From Anthopleura xanthogrammica (lineage: Eukaryota > Cnidaria > Anthozoa > Actiniaria > Actiniidae): a DNA stretch of 64,000 nucleotides. The notes under the pieces are model-generated. The model saw nothing but the letters and a program-made list of their open reading frames with translations. It made no database searches and had not been told where the DNA came from. Where the stretch lies: the NCBI GenBank assembly GCA_964019055.1, contig OZ025213.1, positions 9,883,216-9,947,215 on the forward strand. Reading direction: 5' to 3'. Position 1 is the stretch's first letter; each line of letters opens with the position of its first letter. Both the position numbers and the translations under genes were made by a program. This document shows positions 48,207-62,390 of this stretch, one piece after another.

Positions 48207-49140
48207 CCACGGGCGCCAGAGTCGCCTCCTCGTTTGGATTAAAACTAACGCTTTATTTTGTTTCCAACGGTCGAATAAATCTGCTTCGGTACGGCTGACC
48301 TTTAGCAGTGAATAAATATCTAGCTCCGATTTCAATCTCGTGATGTTTGTCTGTTTAATATTAAGAACCGATCGTGGGTCACTCGGTATTAATCGGTAAC
48401 GTACTTCAAGAGGTCCCGAAGGAGAGAAGAGGAACAGGGTACGAAGCTAGCCTTAATCCTATTGTTTTCAGTCTGCCGAAATCCGTACTAGGTTTACGTC
48501 ACTGCTATGGACAGTGATGACAGATTTCCCAGTTCGGCGAGATCTCGTAGTTATCCGACACCGCCGAACAGCCAAAAAAAAAACAGCAGGAGCCGTCGCC
48601 TGAAATCACTAATCTGTCAGATCGTTGACATGAATTTATTAAAGTCGGCAAGAAAATCAACCGTCACAAATTGCAGAACTTCAAAATCAGTATGAAATCA
48701 TTCAGTACCCAACAAATCTTACTTTCAGTAAATAAGCTGACTCCAAGAAGGACAAGAAGCCAAAAGAACTCAGCCATTGAGAGACGGTTGTTGACCTACG
48801 AGATCCCGCCGAACTGGAAAATCTGTCATCACTGTCCATAGCAGTGACGTAAACCTAGTACGGATTTCGGCAGACTGAAAACAAATAGGATTAAGGCTAG
48901 CTTCGTACCCTGTTCCCCTTCTCTCCTTCGGGACCTCGTGAAGTACGTTACCGATTAATACCGAGTGACCCACGATCGGTTCTTAATATTAAACAGACAA
49001 ACATCACGAGATTGAAATCGGAGCTAGATGTTTATTCACTGCTAAAGGTCAGCTGTACCGAAGCAGATTTATTCGACCGTTGGAAACAAAATAAAGCGTT
49101 AGTTTTAATCCAAACGAGGAGGCGACTCTGGCGCCCGTGG
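48207..49140. mobile_element. Foldback element (934 bp) with ~345-bp inverted arms, C-only
   Basis: Left ccacgggcgccagagtcgcc and right ggcgactctggcgcccgtgg are perfect inverse ends; arms run to about 48553 and from about 48800, with a ~245-bp unpaired centre including poly-A. Flanks aatca | element | aatca suggest a 5-bp target duplication (a 9-bp aatcaccac reading is possible if the terminal ccac is excluded). Copies A and B have the empty site. Confidence 0.85.
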
Positions 49141-49313
49141 AATCACCACCAAACATTCCAAACTAAGCAACATAATATTGGATATGGGGAGAGGTTGTTT
49201 TGGGAGGGCATTTTGTAACATCAGTTTTACATTTGGTTGTGCAAAATTTCACATTTGGTTGGCCGAAAAATGAAAAAGTCCCAACAAGTTTTTTCCGATA
49301 TCATTGTAGTACC

Positions 49314-52300
49314 TTATTTATGGATGGATGTCTTTATCTTAGCATATGATGGCGTTTCTCCTTTCTGGTACACATATCCAATCACCTTGAAGTAGTACAT
49401 GGTGTCTTTCTCAAGGTTATCAATGACACATGAAGAACCATGGCAGACTTTCTTCATCTTCAACTCATCTTTCACTTTTCCGTAATTCACTTGCACTTTA
49501 TTGGATGGAACGGCCGAGGACTCTGGTCTGACGAACTTCAGAAGTACTTCAGTCATACTTATGACTTTAGCTTGTACTTTGATAGGAAGCGAGGGGGCTG
49601 TAGAAAACAATCCCGAAGTCATTTGAATAGTATTTGGTAGTACATTAAGCACTTCTAAGATGACCGGCAACGCAGAGACAAGCGAAAGATTAAAAACTGA
49701 CTGATCTCGAACCAAACAGTCATTAGTTTAATTTTAAAAGTACTTTGACATGCCTCCCACTTGTCAAACGATCAATTTAGCTTGAAATGATGTATTTATA
49801 AAGATTAAATTCGATTATTTGAGCGATTTTCTTCGCTTTTTCTCTCGTATATTTTCATTGCACAACTTAAACTTTTTGACTTACTTTTGACTATGTTGCA
49901 GTGTTTTCTTCCCCAGTCAGGATACTCTCCTTTACGGTTAAAGGCAGACATCTTAACACAGTACTCAGTGTATGGTCTCAGTCCAGTCACCATCGTAATG
50001 GTCACATCATGTGATCCGGTAACAATTAACACTTTCCATTTGTTTCTGGGATACAGCAATTCCTTGTAGTAGATTTTATAGCCTCTGATGATACCGTTCC
50101 GTTGATCTTCTGGTATGGGTGACCACGTGACCTTCATGGTGTCATATCTGACTGGAGAGATGTCACTGATGAATGGTGCATCGTCAGGTACTTCAAACAA
50201 AAGGCGAAAAAAAGAATCCAAATGTATGAACAAAATCTGTTTATTTCAGTAGATCTTCAGTCTGCACCAATATTTTATCAATGCAATACCTGCTCCATAC
50301 TGCTTCTGATATTTATTTCCATTTAAAAAAAAATTAAAATCAAAATTGATGTTTTTCTATTCAATTTTTTATTCCTTTCACGAAGGACGTACGAGATGTA
50401 TTAATTAAGTTAAAAGAGACGGGATAAAAAATATGATTATATCATCACTCTATATTCCCAACTATGGTATTATTTTCAAATGTAAATGCTGTCTAAATTA
50501 AAGATTAATTAGGATCATTTTTGTTCGCATTTTTCTTGAGAAAACTGAAGCTGTCCAATTACTAGTAATTGGTAGTTTCTCTTAGCCAATCAAAACTCGA
50601 GTAAAACAATAGGTATTACCTTTCAACCAATCAGCGCGCAGCTTATGCTTGTCGGGTTTGTTTACTTTCTCCTGGATTCAAAATTGTTCTTTGTCTTTAA
50701 CGATGTTATTAGTCAAATTATGAAAATTTCCTTAACAAGGAGCTGGAAGAATCTTTTACTAGACTCCCAGAAGTATCTAAGGGAAATGTAAGTCGCAAGC
50801 GAGAAGTAAATATGGACAAAAATACACACAAAAAAGTCACGCGACATGGGTGAAAATATTTGACTCCTCGAGTGTTCAACTGCTTGTGGAAACCGTAAAA
50901 TCTCGCAAAACATTAAACCTTCACCACAGAAAAGTCTAAAAAGTACCGAGAGTGGCCGACAGTTGGAAAATTGCCAGGCTGAGAAGCAAGGTGAATATTG
51001 TTGTATTTGAACTATTTTCTAAATTTCTAATTATGTTTTTTTTATGATTGTGTGTTTGTCATGATATAATTAATCTGCAATATGACTACATTGTCCAATT
51101 TGGAAATAATTGAATTCAAAAAATTCCTCTGACTGACAAATTAGACTCGGCCTATCGCCCTCGTCAGTCTAATTTTGTCAGTGCTCGGAACTTTTTTTGA
51201 CCCAATTATTTCCAAATTGGACAGCATGTCGTTCTATTACCTATACAAATAATACATCGCTGAATAAAATGAGCATCTGTTTCATAGTAGTATAGAACAA
51301 TTAATACATAGAAAGTCAAACTGTTATGAAAATATGAATGGCAAATGTAAATTCTGTAATTAATTAATTAATAATTTAGTGTGATCTTCCTCGATGAGCC
51401 GTTTATCGGCTCTTGAAGAGAGCACAGAGAAAATATATGCTTAAATAAAAAAAAAATGTAAATTCACTTACCATCTTCACCAGTCTTCGCCATAGCTTCC
51501 GCCGTTTTTTCACCATTGGAGAACATCACAGTCAAAGCAACACGGTAATTTACGAACTTCTTTAAACCAGTAAAAGTCTTGGTTGTGACAGTGTTTGGCA
51601 CTCTTACTCTCCTGGTTCTCTTGTCTGTATGACCATACTGGAATAGGACATTTATTTTCTTATAATGTTTTGTTTTATGTAAGGTAATTGGCGTTACATC
51701 AAGGGAGCCCGCCAGACTGGGTTTGTTGTTAGTCGTGTTACGTTTCTGATTTTGTTTTCGACGCCATTTTGAATATCAACCGTGGTATTCCCCATTAGTG
51801 TACCGAAGGCGCAAGTCACGAGGGCCGGAGGCCCGAGTATGTTATGAAAAACGAGGGCCGATATGGCCCGAGCAGGAAAAGGAGGAGGGGAGTGAAACAA
51901 AAACCATGTGATAAGCTGTTGAGCAATGATGACATAGAGTTTCGGGGTGAGGCATCAAAGTATGCTCGTAGTCCAAATCTGTGAACACGTCAGTAAAATT
52001 TGACTTTTCGTTATACTTTGCCTGTCAGGGATAAGGTTTTGGTACAACTCTCCGTAAATAAATTTATTCTTTTCTCCTGTCACGAATCACTATCATTGAA
52101 CCCTCGTGCTCAAGCTAAGCACTGAAATCTCGTAAGAGGGGTATAATATTCTCCTTCAGTAAAGGATACTTGTAATAATAAATAATAATAATAATTGCAT
52201 AACGGCCTGTGTCCAAACACCGAAGACTTCACTGGATCGACGTTATATTCACGGCATCGACCCGAAAACTATTCATACACATAATCGCAAGACAACAGAG

Positions 52301-53432
52301 AACCAACACAAAAACTAAACTCTGATCGAATTCTGAAAATTATAAAAATCCTGCTATTAGAATATTTTATAGAATTCGGTAAACATTTAGAAATATTTCG
52401 GTTTCCAATTTCCGAGTTCCTAGCAATAATCAGCCAGCATCATGTGATGGAAAGTCAACGGTTTCACTCCCCTCCTCCTTTTCTTGCTCGGGCCTTCGGC
52501 CCTTGTTTTTCGTAACATGCTCGGGTCTTCGACCCTCGTAACCCTCGCCGATATGCTTATTGGGAACTATCGCGTTAATATTCAAAATGGCGTCGAAGAC
52601 AGGATCGGAAACGTAACATGACTAAAACAAGACCCAGTCGGCCGGCTCCCTTGTTTAGATAGGATTTAAATGGGTGCTAGTTTTATGGCTGGAGTCTTAA
52701 ACATGCATCTTAAGACGAAAAACCTTTTTTGGTTTAAGATATAATTTTTGACCCGTATTTTCGATGATTTTTTCCCGTGGAATGTGCCTCAGCTTTGCAT
52801 CGTAACATCGGTTTTTCTTTCTTTCTTTCTCCCTCTTCCTTTTTTCTCGCAATGTTCTTTTAAAATCTTAAACGTACCTTAAGCAAATAATATTCCACAG
52901 AAACATCTTTAGGTTTGAGCCAATGCACTTGGAGTTTGGTTGACCCTATAGGTGTCACTGTGAGACCACGAGGACCTGAAATATGATAGGCGTGCAATAA
53001 TTGATAGAAAATCTTTAAAGAAAAACTAGACATGATACTCACATTCAGCTCCAGAACAAATTTTCAGGCACCGTTCTCCACCTGTTCCACTGAGACACAG
53101 ACATTGGTATGATCCAGATCCCCGTGGGTGGTAGGGGTGGGGTACACATTTTCCACCATTGAGACACGGACATTGTATTATACGTACTGTCACGTGTATC
53201 CTATCAAACGCGCCACACTCGTCAGTCACTTGAAAGGTAAACTTCTGATTGGATGTGACCTTCCACGTCAATAAACCAGATGAAGTGAGTGTATAGCCAG
53301 TAGCTGTAGAACTGAGTACAGAGTATGTTATGGGACGGTTATCAGGGTCTGTTGCTTTCAGTTGTATCACGAGTCCCTCTCCTTGTAAGGCATAATACGC
53401 GGACTTTGAAGAAAACTTTGGTGCTTGATTAT
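49314..53432 (-). CDS. Copy C exons 17-21: cadherin-like, EGF and three FN3 domains
   Basis: 53043-53432, 52878-52975, 51472-51637, 49885-50190 and 49314-49654. Nearly identical to copy A (for example VRPESSAVPSNKVQ in the last exon, as in A and unlike B). Ends TSIHK and TAA at 49314-49316. Confidence 0.9.
51092..51223. mobile_element. Palindromic MITE in intron 19 of copy C
   Basis: Same hairpin as 8016-8147, identical in the parts compared. Confidence 0.72.
51700..52653. mobile_element. Foldback element in intron 18 of copy C
   Basis: Same two-armed structure as in A, including the right-arm end ggccggctcccttg. Confidence 0.72.
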
Positions 53433-55898
53433 CTGTGGATTGTGGTTTTGCAGTTGTTATGTTAGTAATGAGTTTAGGATTTAATAAGAGACACTTTTAA
53501 AAGGTTAGCACATACTTTTTCTACTTGTCCAAGCATTTTGGTTAGCATCTGGCCAACAATGCTGGCACCAGTCACGTGGGTTTGGTTCATTGGCGGCAAA
53601 ACAGTGCCCGCTTATTAAGCATGAATTGGCCTAATATGAATAATAACAAAAAAAGAATACAAAATGAATGTACCAATGAAGAAGTGTGTTTTACTTGACT
53701 CCTGGATTTGACATCGCAAATGTATAGAGTTTGTTGCGTCTCCTTTGATTGGAGAGTTTGTTTCCGGGCTCACCGGTTTCCCTCTCTTTGCAAAACCCAA
53801 AACACGCTAAAATTTCTTTAGATCCTTAAGGTAGCCATGCAGCGACGTAGAACATAACCAGAGGTTGTTTGAGGGCCCTATAAAAAGTCGAGGACGTTTT
53901 CAAACCTCATGCTGTAATAGATGGCAACAATACATTCAGATTTACTGAAGATTGCAGAAGTCAATGTGGAAACATGTCAAGAAAAAAAACAAAAAACTAA
54001 AAAGTGGCGTTGTTTCAGTCCCATTTGAAATAAGAGTAAGGTCTTTGTAACTTGTTCGTTGTTTTTTTTCATTTGGTGGATCTCTTTTGCTCCGTAATTA
54101 TATGCTCTAAGGAGTGGATATATTTTGGATTTATTCATAAGAAATAGTTCTTCAAATATTTTCATTTACCTTAAATTCACATGTCCCTGATTTACTGCAG
54201 TTGATGCACTTTGAGTCGTAAGTCACTTGGCGCAGTCGTTGAACACTTGTATTGAACCCATTATTAGAAACAGAGATCAAAAGTCCCCCAGCAGGGGTAC
54301 CCTCGTGTTCGTAGTCACCAAGTCTAGTCGGTGGCTCAGGCAGGTTGCACTGAACACCAAACAGATCAGTCATTTTTCCTTGTGATGTGACAGGAATTCC
54401 ACGAGGAGACCAGATACCTGGGTAAACCTAGAATAACCATCACACAGACGTGTTAGCTTCTCATTCAATCAAAGTCTTCTCAGACTAAGTATGAGTCCCT
54501 GGCAAATATTAGTCACTATTTGATGACACAATATCTCATTTCTTATAGATAAACGTTTTAAAAATACAGAAGACGCGTTAGATGGATTATTTTACGGTTG
54601 TAAGACTACGTAAGAGAAGGCTCAAAGATTATGCTAAAATGTTGTTGTTCTTAATTAAGCATTAATGTACCTTCACTTCCTGTATATGACAAGTCAGATT
54701 CTCTGAAGCCATGAAATTTTGTCCCAAAAGACTGGTTTTCTTGCAAGGACGCTCTCGTATGTCACAGAGCCCGCCATCGTAAATTCTGATATACAAATTT
54801 GCAATACTTACTAACTGTAATATTCCATTCAATGGTGTGTCAGAAATCCTCGTTACCTACCCCAACAACTCAGGAACTGAATTAATCTGCATGGAACAAT
54901 CCAGTGCAGTAAAGCCTTCATCACATATACAGGTTCTGTTCTTACACTTGCCATGTCCACTACAGTCTGAAGTACACAAGTCTTTTACTACCTCTCTGGG
55001 AGGCATTAAGTCCCCACTTGCAGTATGAGTGTAGAGTGAGAGGTTCTTTAATGTGTTATCTTCACATATGTACTTCATGGTCTCAAATGCCATCACTGCA
55101 AATGTCTTGTCTCCTGTCAGCTAAGGGTATCAAAATACAAGCAACTGTTTGAATTTGAATTCTTTTAATAACATATGTCTTAATAATGCAGCATTTCCTG
55201 TTTTTATGAACATCATAATATCACAGTGACTACCTCTATGACTTTACCTTCAGGTCGTTGACACACTGTATCATTGCATTTTTCAAGTTTGTTCCTGACA
55301 TCTCCTTGCATGTCTGTCCTGCTTTTGTTTCTTCGATTTGTGTTTTACAATACTTGGTTGCCTCATCTTCAGGTATGACTTCTCTTGGTGATCTCTTGTT
55401 TCGTATTCGGTTTACAGCGAGTTGTACATGAGGATCATCCACAAGGTAGCTACGTTCCACGTGATCAATGATGTCATCACTATACCAGTGACTGTCTACA
55501 GATCTTTTCATGCCGAACTGTGATTGGTCATTTATTTGAGTGTTGAGTACTTCTATCTGAGTAGCGTCGATTCTTGTGAAAAGGTTTGCGTTGTCATCAC
55601 ATCTTTGATCATGTTTTGTTTCACCTTCGATACCACAATAGCAGGATCTTCCTTGTTCAACTTCCTCTTCTTGTTGTTGCTCTGGTAAAATCTCAAAAAA
55701 GCTGTTGCCTTCCTTAAGGCTGTAAAGATAATAATTAAAAGCAAAATTGACGTTATTTTGTCTTTGTGGATGTCTCCTTATGATCATTTTCTATGTCGTA
55801 ATCTTTATCTTTGTGCAAGTCCCATCATGTTCTATTTCTTGGGGTTTTAATGATATAATGCTAAAATTGTTATGAGAAACACTGAATCATTGACTTAC

Positions 55899-57221
55899 CG
55901 CCAGCTTGCTGCAAATTGTTTTTCATCAACATGAGCTTTACCATCGCCTCCCTTGTTAAAATCATCTTTCGGATCACCATTATAGTTACCACAAAGCCCC
56001 AAGACTTGTCCCTTGTCAGTTGATGGTGCGTTGATACGAACATCCAGTGACCTTCCAGAACGTTCCACTGAGACTCTGATACCCGATGACAGTATTACCT
56101 TCACATATGATAAAAAAAGAGGTAAGAAAAATCATTAATTTTAATTATTACTTTGATAATTAATCATTATTGTTTTCTTAGGAGTTCAGTGATAAACATT
56201 TACCTCCTGCTCTAATGATGCGCCACTGATCTTTTTAGTGATTTGTATTCCTTTCGATAGCCTTCCAGGACTTCGTTTAAAAGTCCTTAGTATTGAAGGC
56301 ACTGAATCTTTCATTTTGTTACACATAGATATCACTATGACGTCTTTTCCCTCTCGTATTGCTGCACCACATACACAGGTCATTTGTCCAGCACATATCC
56401 AAAGACGAGCATGAACCTGTGTAGAAAAGGATTAGGGGATATCATCAATGATAATTCGGTTCTTGTAAAAGTTTAAAATCATAAAAACGTTTTGCACTTA
56501 GGTTAGAGTAACTTTTCAGCGTTAGAAACTGAAACAACCTATCACTTTCTCAGTACTCATTTTACCTGGACTTTCTTGGCTTGGTTGCTGTACATGACAT
56601 AATCCCCCAGCTCGTTATAGAAAAATTTTCTGCAAAAATTAACAATATTGAAATGCTTATCATGCGCAAATGTAGTTTTCGCTGGTGTGTATCTATTGAA
56701 CGAATGCCAATATGGCCGCCACTTTATTATTATAATTTTTTAAATTCATATTATAGTTGACCACTACATTAAAATTATAGATTAGAATGACATCAGCAAG
56801 TTGAGAAAGTTTCAGTCAAAAATATTAAATTCTTGAGTTAAAGTTATGAGAATTTTAATGAGGCTAGCAAGGAAACAGATCACTGAACACATGCAAATCT
56901 CTGTAATTTTGATCCCAAATAGCTTCACCTGTATTCTATAGCTATTTATATCAATAAATCTTTCCAAAAATTCCATATTTCTTCTTGCTCTTTTTGATAG
57001 TATTTCTTTAAGACTAATTCTTTATTGCTGAAAGTCAATGGCGGCCATATTGGCATTCGGTCTAATTGATTAACGGAATCTCTTTGGTAAAACTACTGCC
57101 AATACAGAATTAGGGTTGGACAAAGAATTTACAAATGGCAAATTTACCTTTGGTCAAATGTAAACAAATTAGGATCGGTGGTAGTTAGGCACAAGCGCGT
57201 TTCTGTGTTATCCACTGTAAC
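55899..57221 (-). CDS. Copy C exons 8-11: VWD domain
   Basis: 57148-57221, 56566-56629, 56204-56416 and 55899-56098. Sequence is almost that of copy B (LCLTTTDPNLFTFDQ; GLCGNYNGDPKDDF), placing this part of C on the B side of the fusion. Splice sites are intact. Confidence 0.88.
56701..57061. mobile_element. TIR MITE in the exon 8/9 intron of copy C
   Basis: Same element and site as 32705-33066; supports that this half of C derives from a B-type unit. Confidence 0.78.
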
Positions 57222-58133
57222 CTTAATTAAAAAAATTATAACAGTCATCTTTTCAATATTTTATAATTGAAAACGGTGCCTCGAGTTTCTGATCTAGCAT
57301 AGCCTACCTTAACAGCTGGCATTTGATAGTTATCCAGACCTGACCAACTGGTGCTCATGGTGTTCGGTTTGAAACGAAAGGAGAAGGTTTGTGGTTGATC
57401 TTGTTGGTTGTCACAGATTCCTCTAATTGTGATTGTTTTACCACGAGTTATGTCTTGTGTCTTGAGTTCAACTTGACATTTGTCAACTGCAGCCTGTCGT
57501 CTTTGTGCTTTGTACTTTTGGGGTATCAACACAGACACCACTACACTGTCAGATCCTGGGACATTCATGGCGGGTAAAATAGGAACAGTTGGTCTTAAGG
57601 TAACTGTTATGTTCTCTGCTACGTTACATTCTTTAACGATCACGTGACGTGGAGAAACCTGGAAATAATTACAGACCAGTCTATCAAATCGTGAATGCAC
57701 ATCTTGGTTAGTGAATGGTGATAATCAAAGAATCCCAATGCTATACTTTAGATAGTTTAGTGAAAAGACAGTACTATAATAAATAAGATTATTAGATAAT
57801 ATTTGGTGATCAAAGTCATTTCAGCAATCAATCGCTTGGAAAAACGCAAAAACGTTGAACGACCAAAAAATAAGAAAATATCTCAAGCGTCATGCAGACC
57901 GCATATCAGAGAGACAGAGATACAGGTGCCGAACTAATTAAAGAAGAAATAAACCAAAAAACTTTAGAAAAAAGCAAGGAAGTCAACACAAAGAAGAAAC
58001 TACATTTTGCAGCCTACCTCGATTCCCACGTAGTACTGATTACTGTCTTTTCCTGTTGCTGTCCATTTATTAGTCTTTTTTGTCGAGAACTTCATGAAAA
58101 CTCTGCACCATACCTGTTTGTTATTAAAAGATA

Positions 58134-58432
58134 GATGAACATGAACATGAACATGAACATGAACATGAACATGAACATGAACATGAACATGAACATGAAC
58201 ATGAACATGAACATGAACATGAACATGAACATGAACATGAACATGAACATGAACATGAACATGAACATGAACATGAACATGAACATGAACATGAACATGA
58301 ACATGAACATCAACATGAACATCAACATGAACATGAACATGAACATGAACATGAACATGAACATGAACATGAACATGAACATGAACATGAACATGAACAT
58401 GAACATGAACATGAACATCAACATCAACATGA
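58134..58432. repeat. Hexanucleotide array CAT(G/C)AA, intron 5 of copy C
   Basis: About 50 units, mostly catgaa with catcaa near 58305-58325 and at the right end. The intron is 58114-58465, so about 85 percent of it is this repeat. Confidence 0.95.
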
Positions 58433-60616
58433 CGCATGCGTGGTCTGTAATGTATTGTAACTGACCGTGTCACCCAATGCAAAGTGATCTGGAAGTACAA
58501 TGGAACTTTGCCTTCGAGTACAATCATTCTGAGCATCTGCTGGCTGGTCTGGAACACACCACGTGTCCTTCTTGACAGGTTTAGTTGATCTTCCATACCA
58601 TTCAAGCAGGTATGAGACGTTCTGCCACACAGGAAAGTCAAAACTGCAAACCATCTCAACCTTGGGCACAGCAGAATCATTACGGTATGACACAGTTGGC
58701 TTAGGGACGTGGATGATAGGGAAATCTACAGTAACATTTGCGCAATAACATGGAAATTGATCAGTCAGTTTGTAATATACTTAGTGTCGGATATTATCGA
58801 TAGTTATCAGAATCTTAGAAGTTGTGATTTGTTTCTTCAAGGTAAGGAATTTTTTTTTTCTCGAAACCAATTCCGAGTTCCTGTCGGTTTACGAAACCCA
58901 ACCTTCAGCTGGTTGTTAGCCGATGCTCTTGCACACTGAGCTACAGGAATTCATATGAGCGAGCGTGGTCTATGATAGTATTTAGCCAGGTTACTTATGA
59001 CGAACACTGTTCGATAACTGAATTGGAAATCGATTGTTGAAATATCTTGATTTAACAACTGAGATGCAATATATATATATATATATTAGTTGTTTTTGTT
59101 GCTTGGTAAATATGTTAGAAGTTGTCGTATTTTTGATTGTGATCTTCAAGCAATTTTGTTGATGTTCCTTGAAGCTATAAAAGAAACATGTACCATTGAC
59201 AACTTCTTATATATTTACCAAACAACAAAAGCAACTAATATTGATCAGAATCTTGTACAAGCTTTGAAAGACCAACCCTCTGACAACTCCCAATAAGCCA
59301 TGGGAATTTTAATGAAACAATTATTCTTAAAGCACTTATTCTCATCTATATATGGAATACGTTGGCCTTATTTAGCGCGAGAGAAATATATGTAAAAGAA
59401 GTGCATTTTTAAATACGTTTCCAAATGGCAAGATGTTAAGTTCGTTTTTTAATCTATTGGATCCACTACGATATATCAATTACAGTATATCAATGACAAA
59501 TACCGGTACACTTTTCTCTTCCTTCTGGGCAAGGGTTACCTGTAAGAAAAGGAAAAAAAATGGCGATCATAGAGATATGATTGGTTGGGGGCTCTTAGTA
59601 GATTTTGCTTCAGATTAACGCCAGAATTTGGAATTTACTGTGAATGGTCACCGACAAGAAAGAAAATATTCGAAAAAGGAAATCGTCTGAAAAGCGAGGA
59701 CAACTAATAACTAGAAAATAAGTACTACTAAAATTGGTAAAGAGATTTCACGAACGAGATTTCAGTTAAAAGTCGGGCTGTACGCTATACGCAGGCTAGG
59801 AAACGATATGCCTTTATTTTTCTTGTGATTTTAGGTTTGAAGCCTTTGACTATATCCGTATGGAAAAGGACGCTATAGCAATTATATATTATATATTAGA
59901 TAATTTAATTCAATTATAAAATAAATTGGATAGTACGCCGCTCTCATTGGCTGATAGCCATGTTTGCATGAGGCTATGTAAACACGGTGACGTCAGAGTT
60001 TTGGATGAGTTTGGAAATTTGTCAAAATGTTTGTTTTTTACTTATTTTCTTGTTCTTAAACATTAACTTTGAATGAAAAAAACCGTAGAAATATATGAGA
60101 TAATGCATCAAAAGTTATAAATCTCTGAAGCATTGATAAAAAATGGAGAAAAATCCTTGCAAGTATTATTAAAATAATTCGGCAGACTGCAGTCTGTGCT
60201 TCATCCGCGTAGATGACAAAGACAGGAATGCAAATAACAATAGGACTTAAGTTGTGACTTTTTACTTTACTTAACACATATTAAATTACAAAAATCGAAG
60301 TCTTCAGTAAAAGTGGCACAAAGTTTACAGTAAATATAAAAAACTTATCAACCATCTTTCAGAGACCAAAAACAACACATGAAAGCACAGATCAATAAAT
60401 ACTCTTCCTTGGATAAAGCTAAGGAGAATTTCCAGTAAATTCTTGGTTGCCGGATGTCTTCTGTTCAATATTTATTAAGTCTGTGTCTTCATATTAAAGG
60501 ATTATTAACCGAGCGCGAGGTCTGTACGGGAAAATATCAGACCGAGGTCCGTACAAAAAAGACCGAGGTCTGATATTTTCTCGTAAAGACCGAGCAAGCG
60601 AGGTTAATAAATCGTT

Positions 60617-62018
60617 TATTATATGGCTGGGTTTTTTTTAGCTGCGTCGATAAAAAACACGCGAACTTCCGGTATCGCGCGAATATCGATTGGCCAGGTA
60701 TCGATCGTTTCCAACTAGCAAAACACATAAAGTCAAACTGCCAAATCTTGCGTTTATTACATCAGGAAACTCAGTGCTATTTTTTTTACACCATAACTTT
60801 AAAGACCCTTCAGACCGATGTCACAGAAGTTCAAGCACTGATTTTAAATGTTTTTAAGTTGTTTTTTTAAAACAATCGTAATAGAACTAAGCTCATTCAT
60901 CGAAGTGGAACAAACTAAACAAGAACTTGTTTAACAGATGGTCTATAGGTCGTTAGCTGGTAAGCTTTCAATCTCTGTGTTTTTTCCAAGGCTGTTTAAA
61001 TATTTATGGAGTATGTTCATGTCCGACTTGGTTTTTCTAATCGTATTTTTAGCTTTCTGGTTTGTAACGAAGTTTTCAATCTGTTCTTGACTGTTAGGAG
61101 CTGTGTTTTCATATTGTTGGTTTTCAATAATGTAGTCAAAGATGGATCAAGAAGTATTTTTTTCTTATTTTTGCAATGCGAAAAATACGTTTAATCGAAG
61201 TCATGTCTGTCTTAAAGTGAACAAAAACAATTTTTCGACTTTAGCGACTTGCTAAATAAGATTTAGCGAGGGAAGATTCCTAATCTTACGATGAAGTTTC
61301 GTAACGTTACGATGAAGTTTTCTCACTTCAGTGAGAGAAAAAGTGGCCTGTAGACCAGAAAAACCTGATTATAGTACAAGAATGATATTTCAGTTCCGTA
61401 GAAAATACTTCATAGAAGGTAAATTCATTAATTTTAACTAATATTTCGTAAAAAAATCGACAAGAAATGTGTAAACTAGCTGGAGAAACTCTCAGACAAG
61501 CCAAGGACGTTGGTTCGGCAAACATTGTCAGAAAAACTTGGATAGTTTGTCGTTTTTACTGCATTCTAGATTTTTATCATCTTTTTCTTCTTTTTCATCT
61601 TTTAATTGTAAACCAAAAAACCGATATTTGAAGCTTTGATTTTTTGTTTTTGATCCCATTTCAAGAAAAAAGGCTAAGACTTAATAAAAAGACTTGGTTC
61701 TTTGAAAAAAATATATTTGACGGCCAGCGAACCTCACGCGAAGTCAAAACAAGATTTTCATGTCCACTTCGAGCTCGTCAGGGTAGTAAAATTTGCTCGG
61801 AGAATGGTCCTCTTCGTAGCTCATAATTTCTTTGTTCGCTTTTTGTCTTATTTTGCTTATAGATTTCTTGTTTAACGAGAATTTGATATACATAAATTTG
61901 ATATATATAAATTTGATATACGATCCGGACCAATTGTCATGGTAACGGTCTGAGATGGGAAAATCTCCGACCGGAAATCAGCCAATCAGAGCGCGCGTAC
62001 TATCGTAGCCATATAATA
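60617..62018. mobile_element. Non-autonomous TIR element in unit C
   Basis: Counterpart of 40851-42236, interrupted at its right end by a C-only insertion. Confidence 0.65.
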
Positions 62019-62390
62019 ATATGTACTTATTGACTGAGTGGGAGGTCCGAACGGGAAAATATTTGGCTCGAGGTCCTGAAGTACGGAACGAGCGCAGCGA
62101 GTTCCGTGCCAAGGACCGAGAGCCAAATATTTTCCCGTTCGGACCGACCTTAACTCAGTCAATAAGCATTTTATCATATGACCACATATAAAAAATCGAT
62201 TTCAAAGCGTTTTTAATAAATGCGAATCAAAATGCGTAGTTTTTACATGATTGACGGCAGCGAGTCCGAACGGCGAGTCCGAACGGGAAATTATTACACT
62301 TTTCGGAAAAGCGTACTTTGTTTGCTGACGACATTTTCCCCAAAGGTTTTTTTTAGAATCACGCGTACAGTGAAATACGGTCATATGATA
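62019..62390. mobile_element. Palindromic insertion (372 bp), C-only
   Basis: In B atataataacaattc is continuous; in C 372 bp intervene. It contains ttattgactgagtgggaggt ... ctcagtcaataa with inner arms gggaaaatatttggctc / gagccaaatattttccc. Confidence 0.75.

Larger units (their letters stand above)
49314..59539 (-). pseudogene. Copy C: VWD/EGF/FN3 gene, exons 4-21 intact, exon 3 deleted, 5' end not in window
   Basis: Exons: 59504-59539, 58466-58725, 58018-58113, 57308-57658, 57148-57221, 56566-56629, 56204-56416, 55899-56098, 55248-55719, 54861-55120, 54671-54785, 54170-54427, 53516-53630, 53043-53432, 52878-52975, 51472-51637, 49885-50190, 49314-49654. They sum to 3815 nt (about 1270 aa) with correct phases and no stop. 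The stretch that holds exon 3 in B (38182-39734) is missing: the sequence jumps at about 59577-59586. Exons 1-2 would lie right of 62.5 kb, where other DNA begins. Joining exon 2 straight to exon 4 would break the frame. So C is a 5'-damaged copy, or uses an unknown promoter and start; exons 4-21 themselves look under constraint or very recent. Confidence 0.75.
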
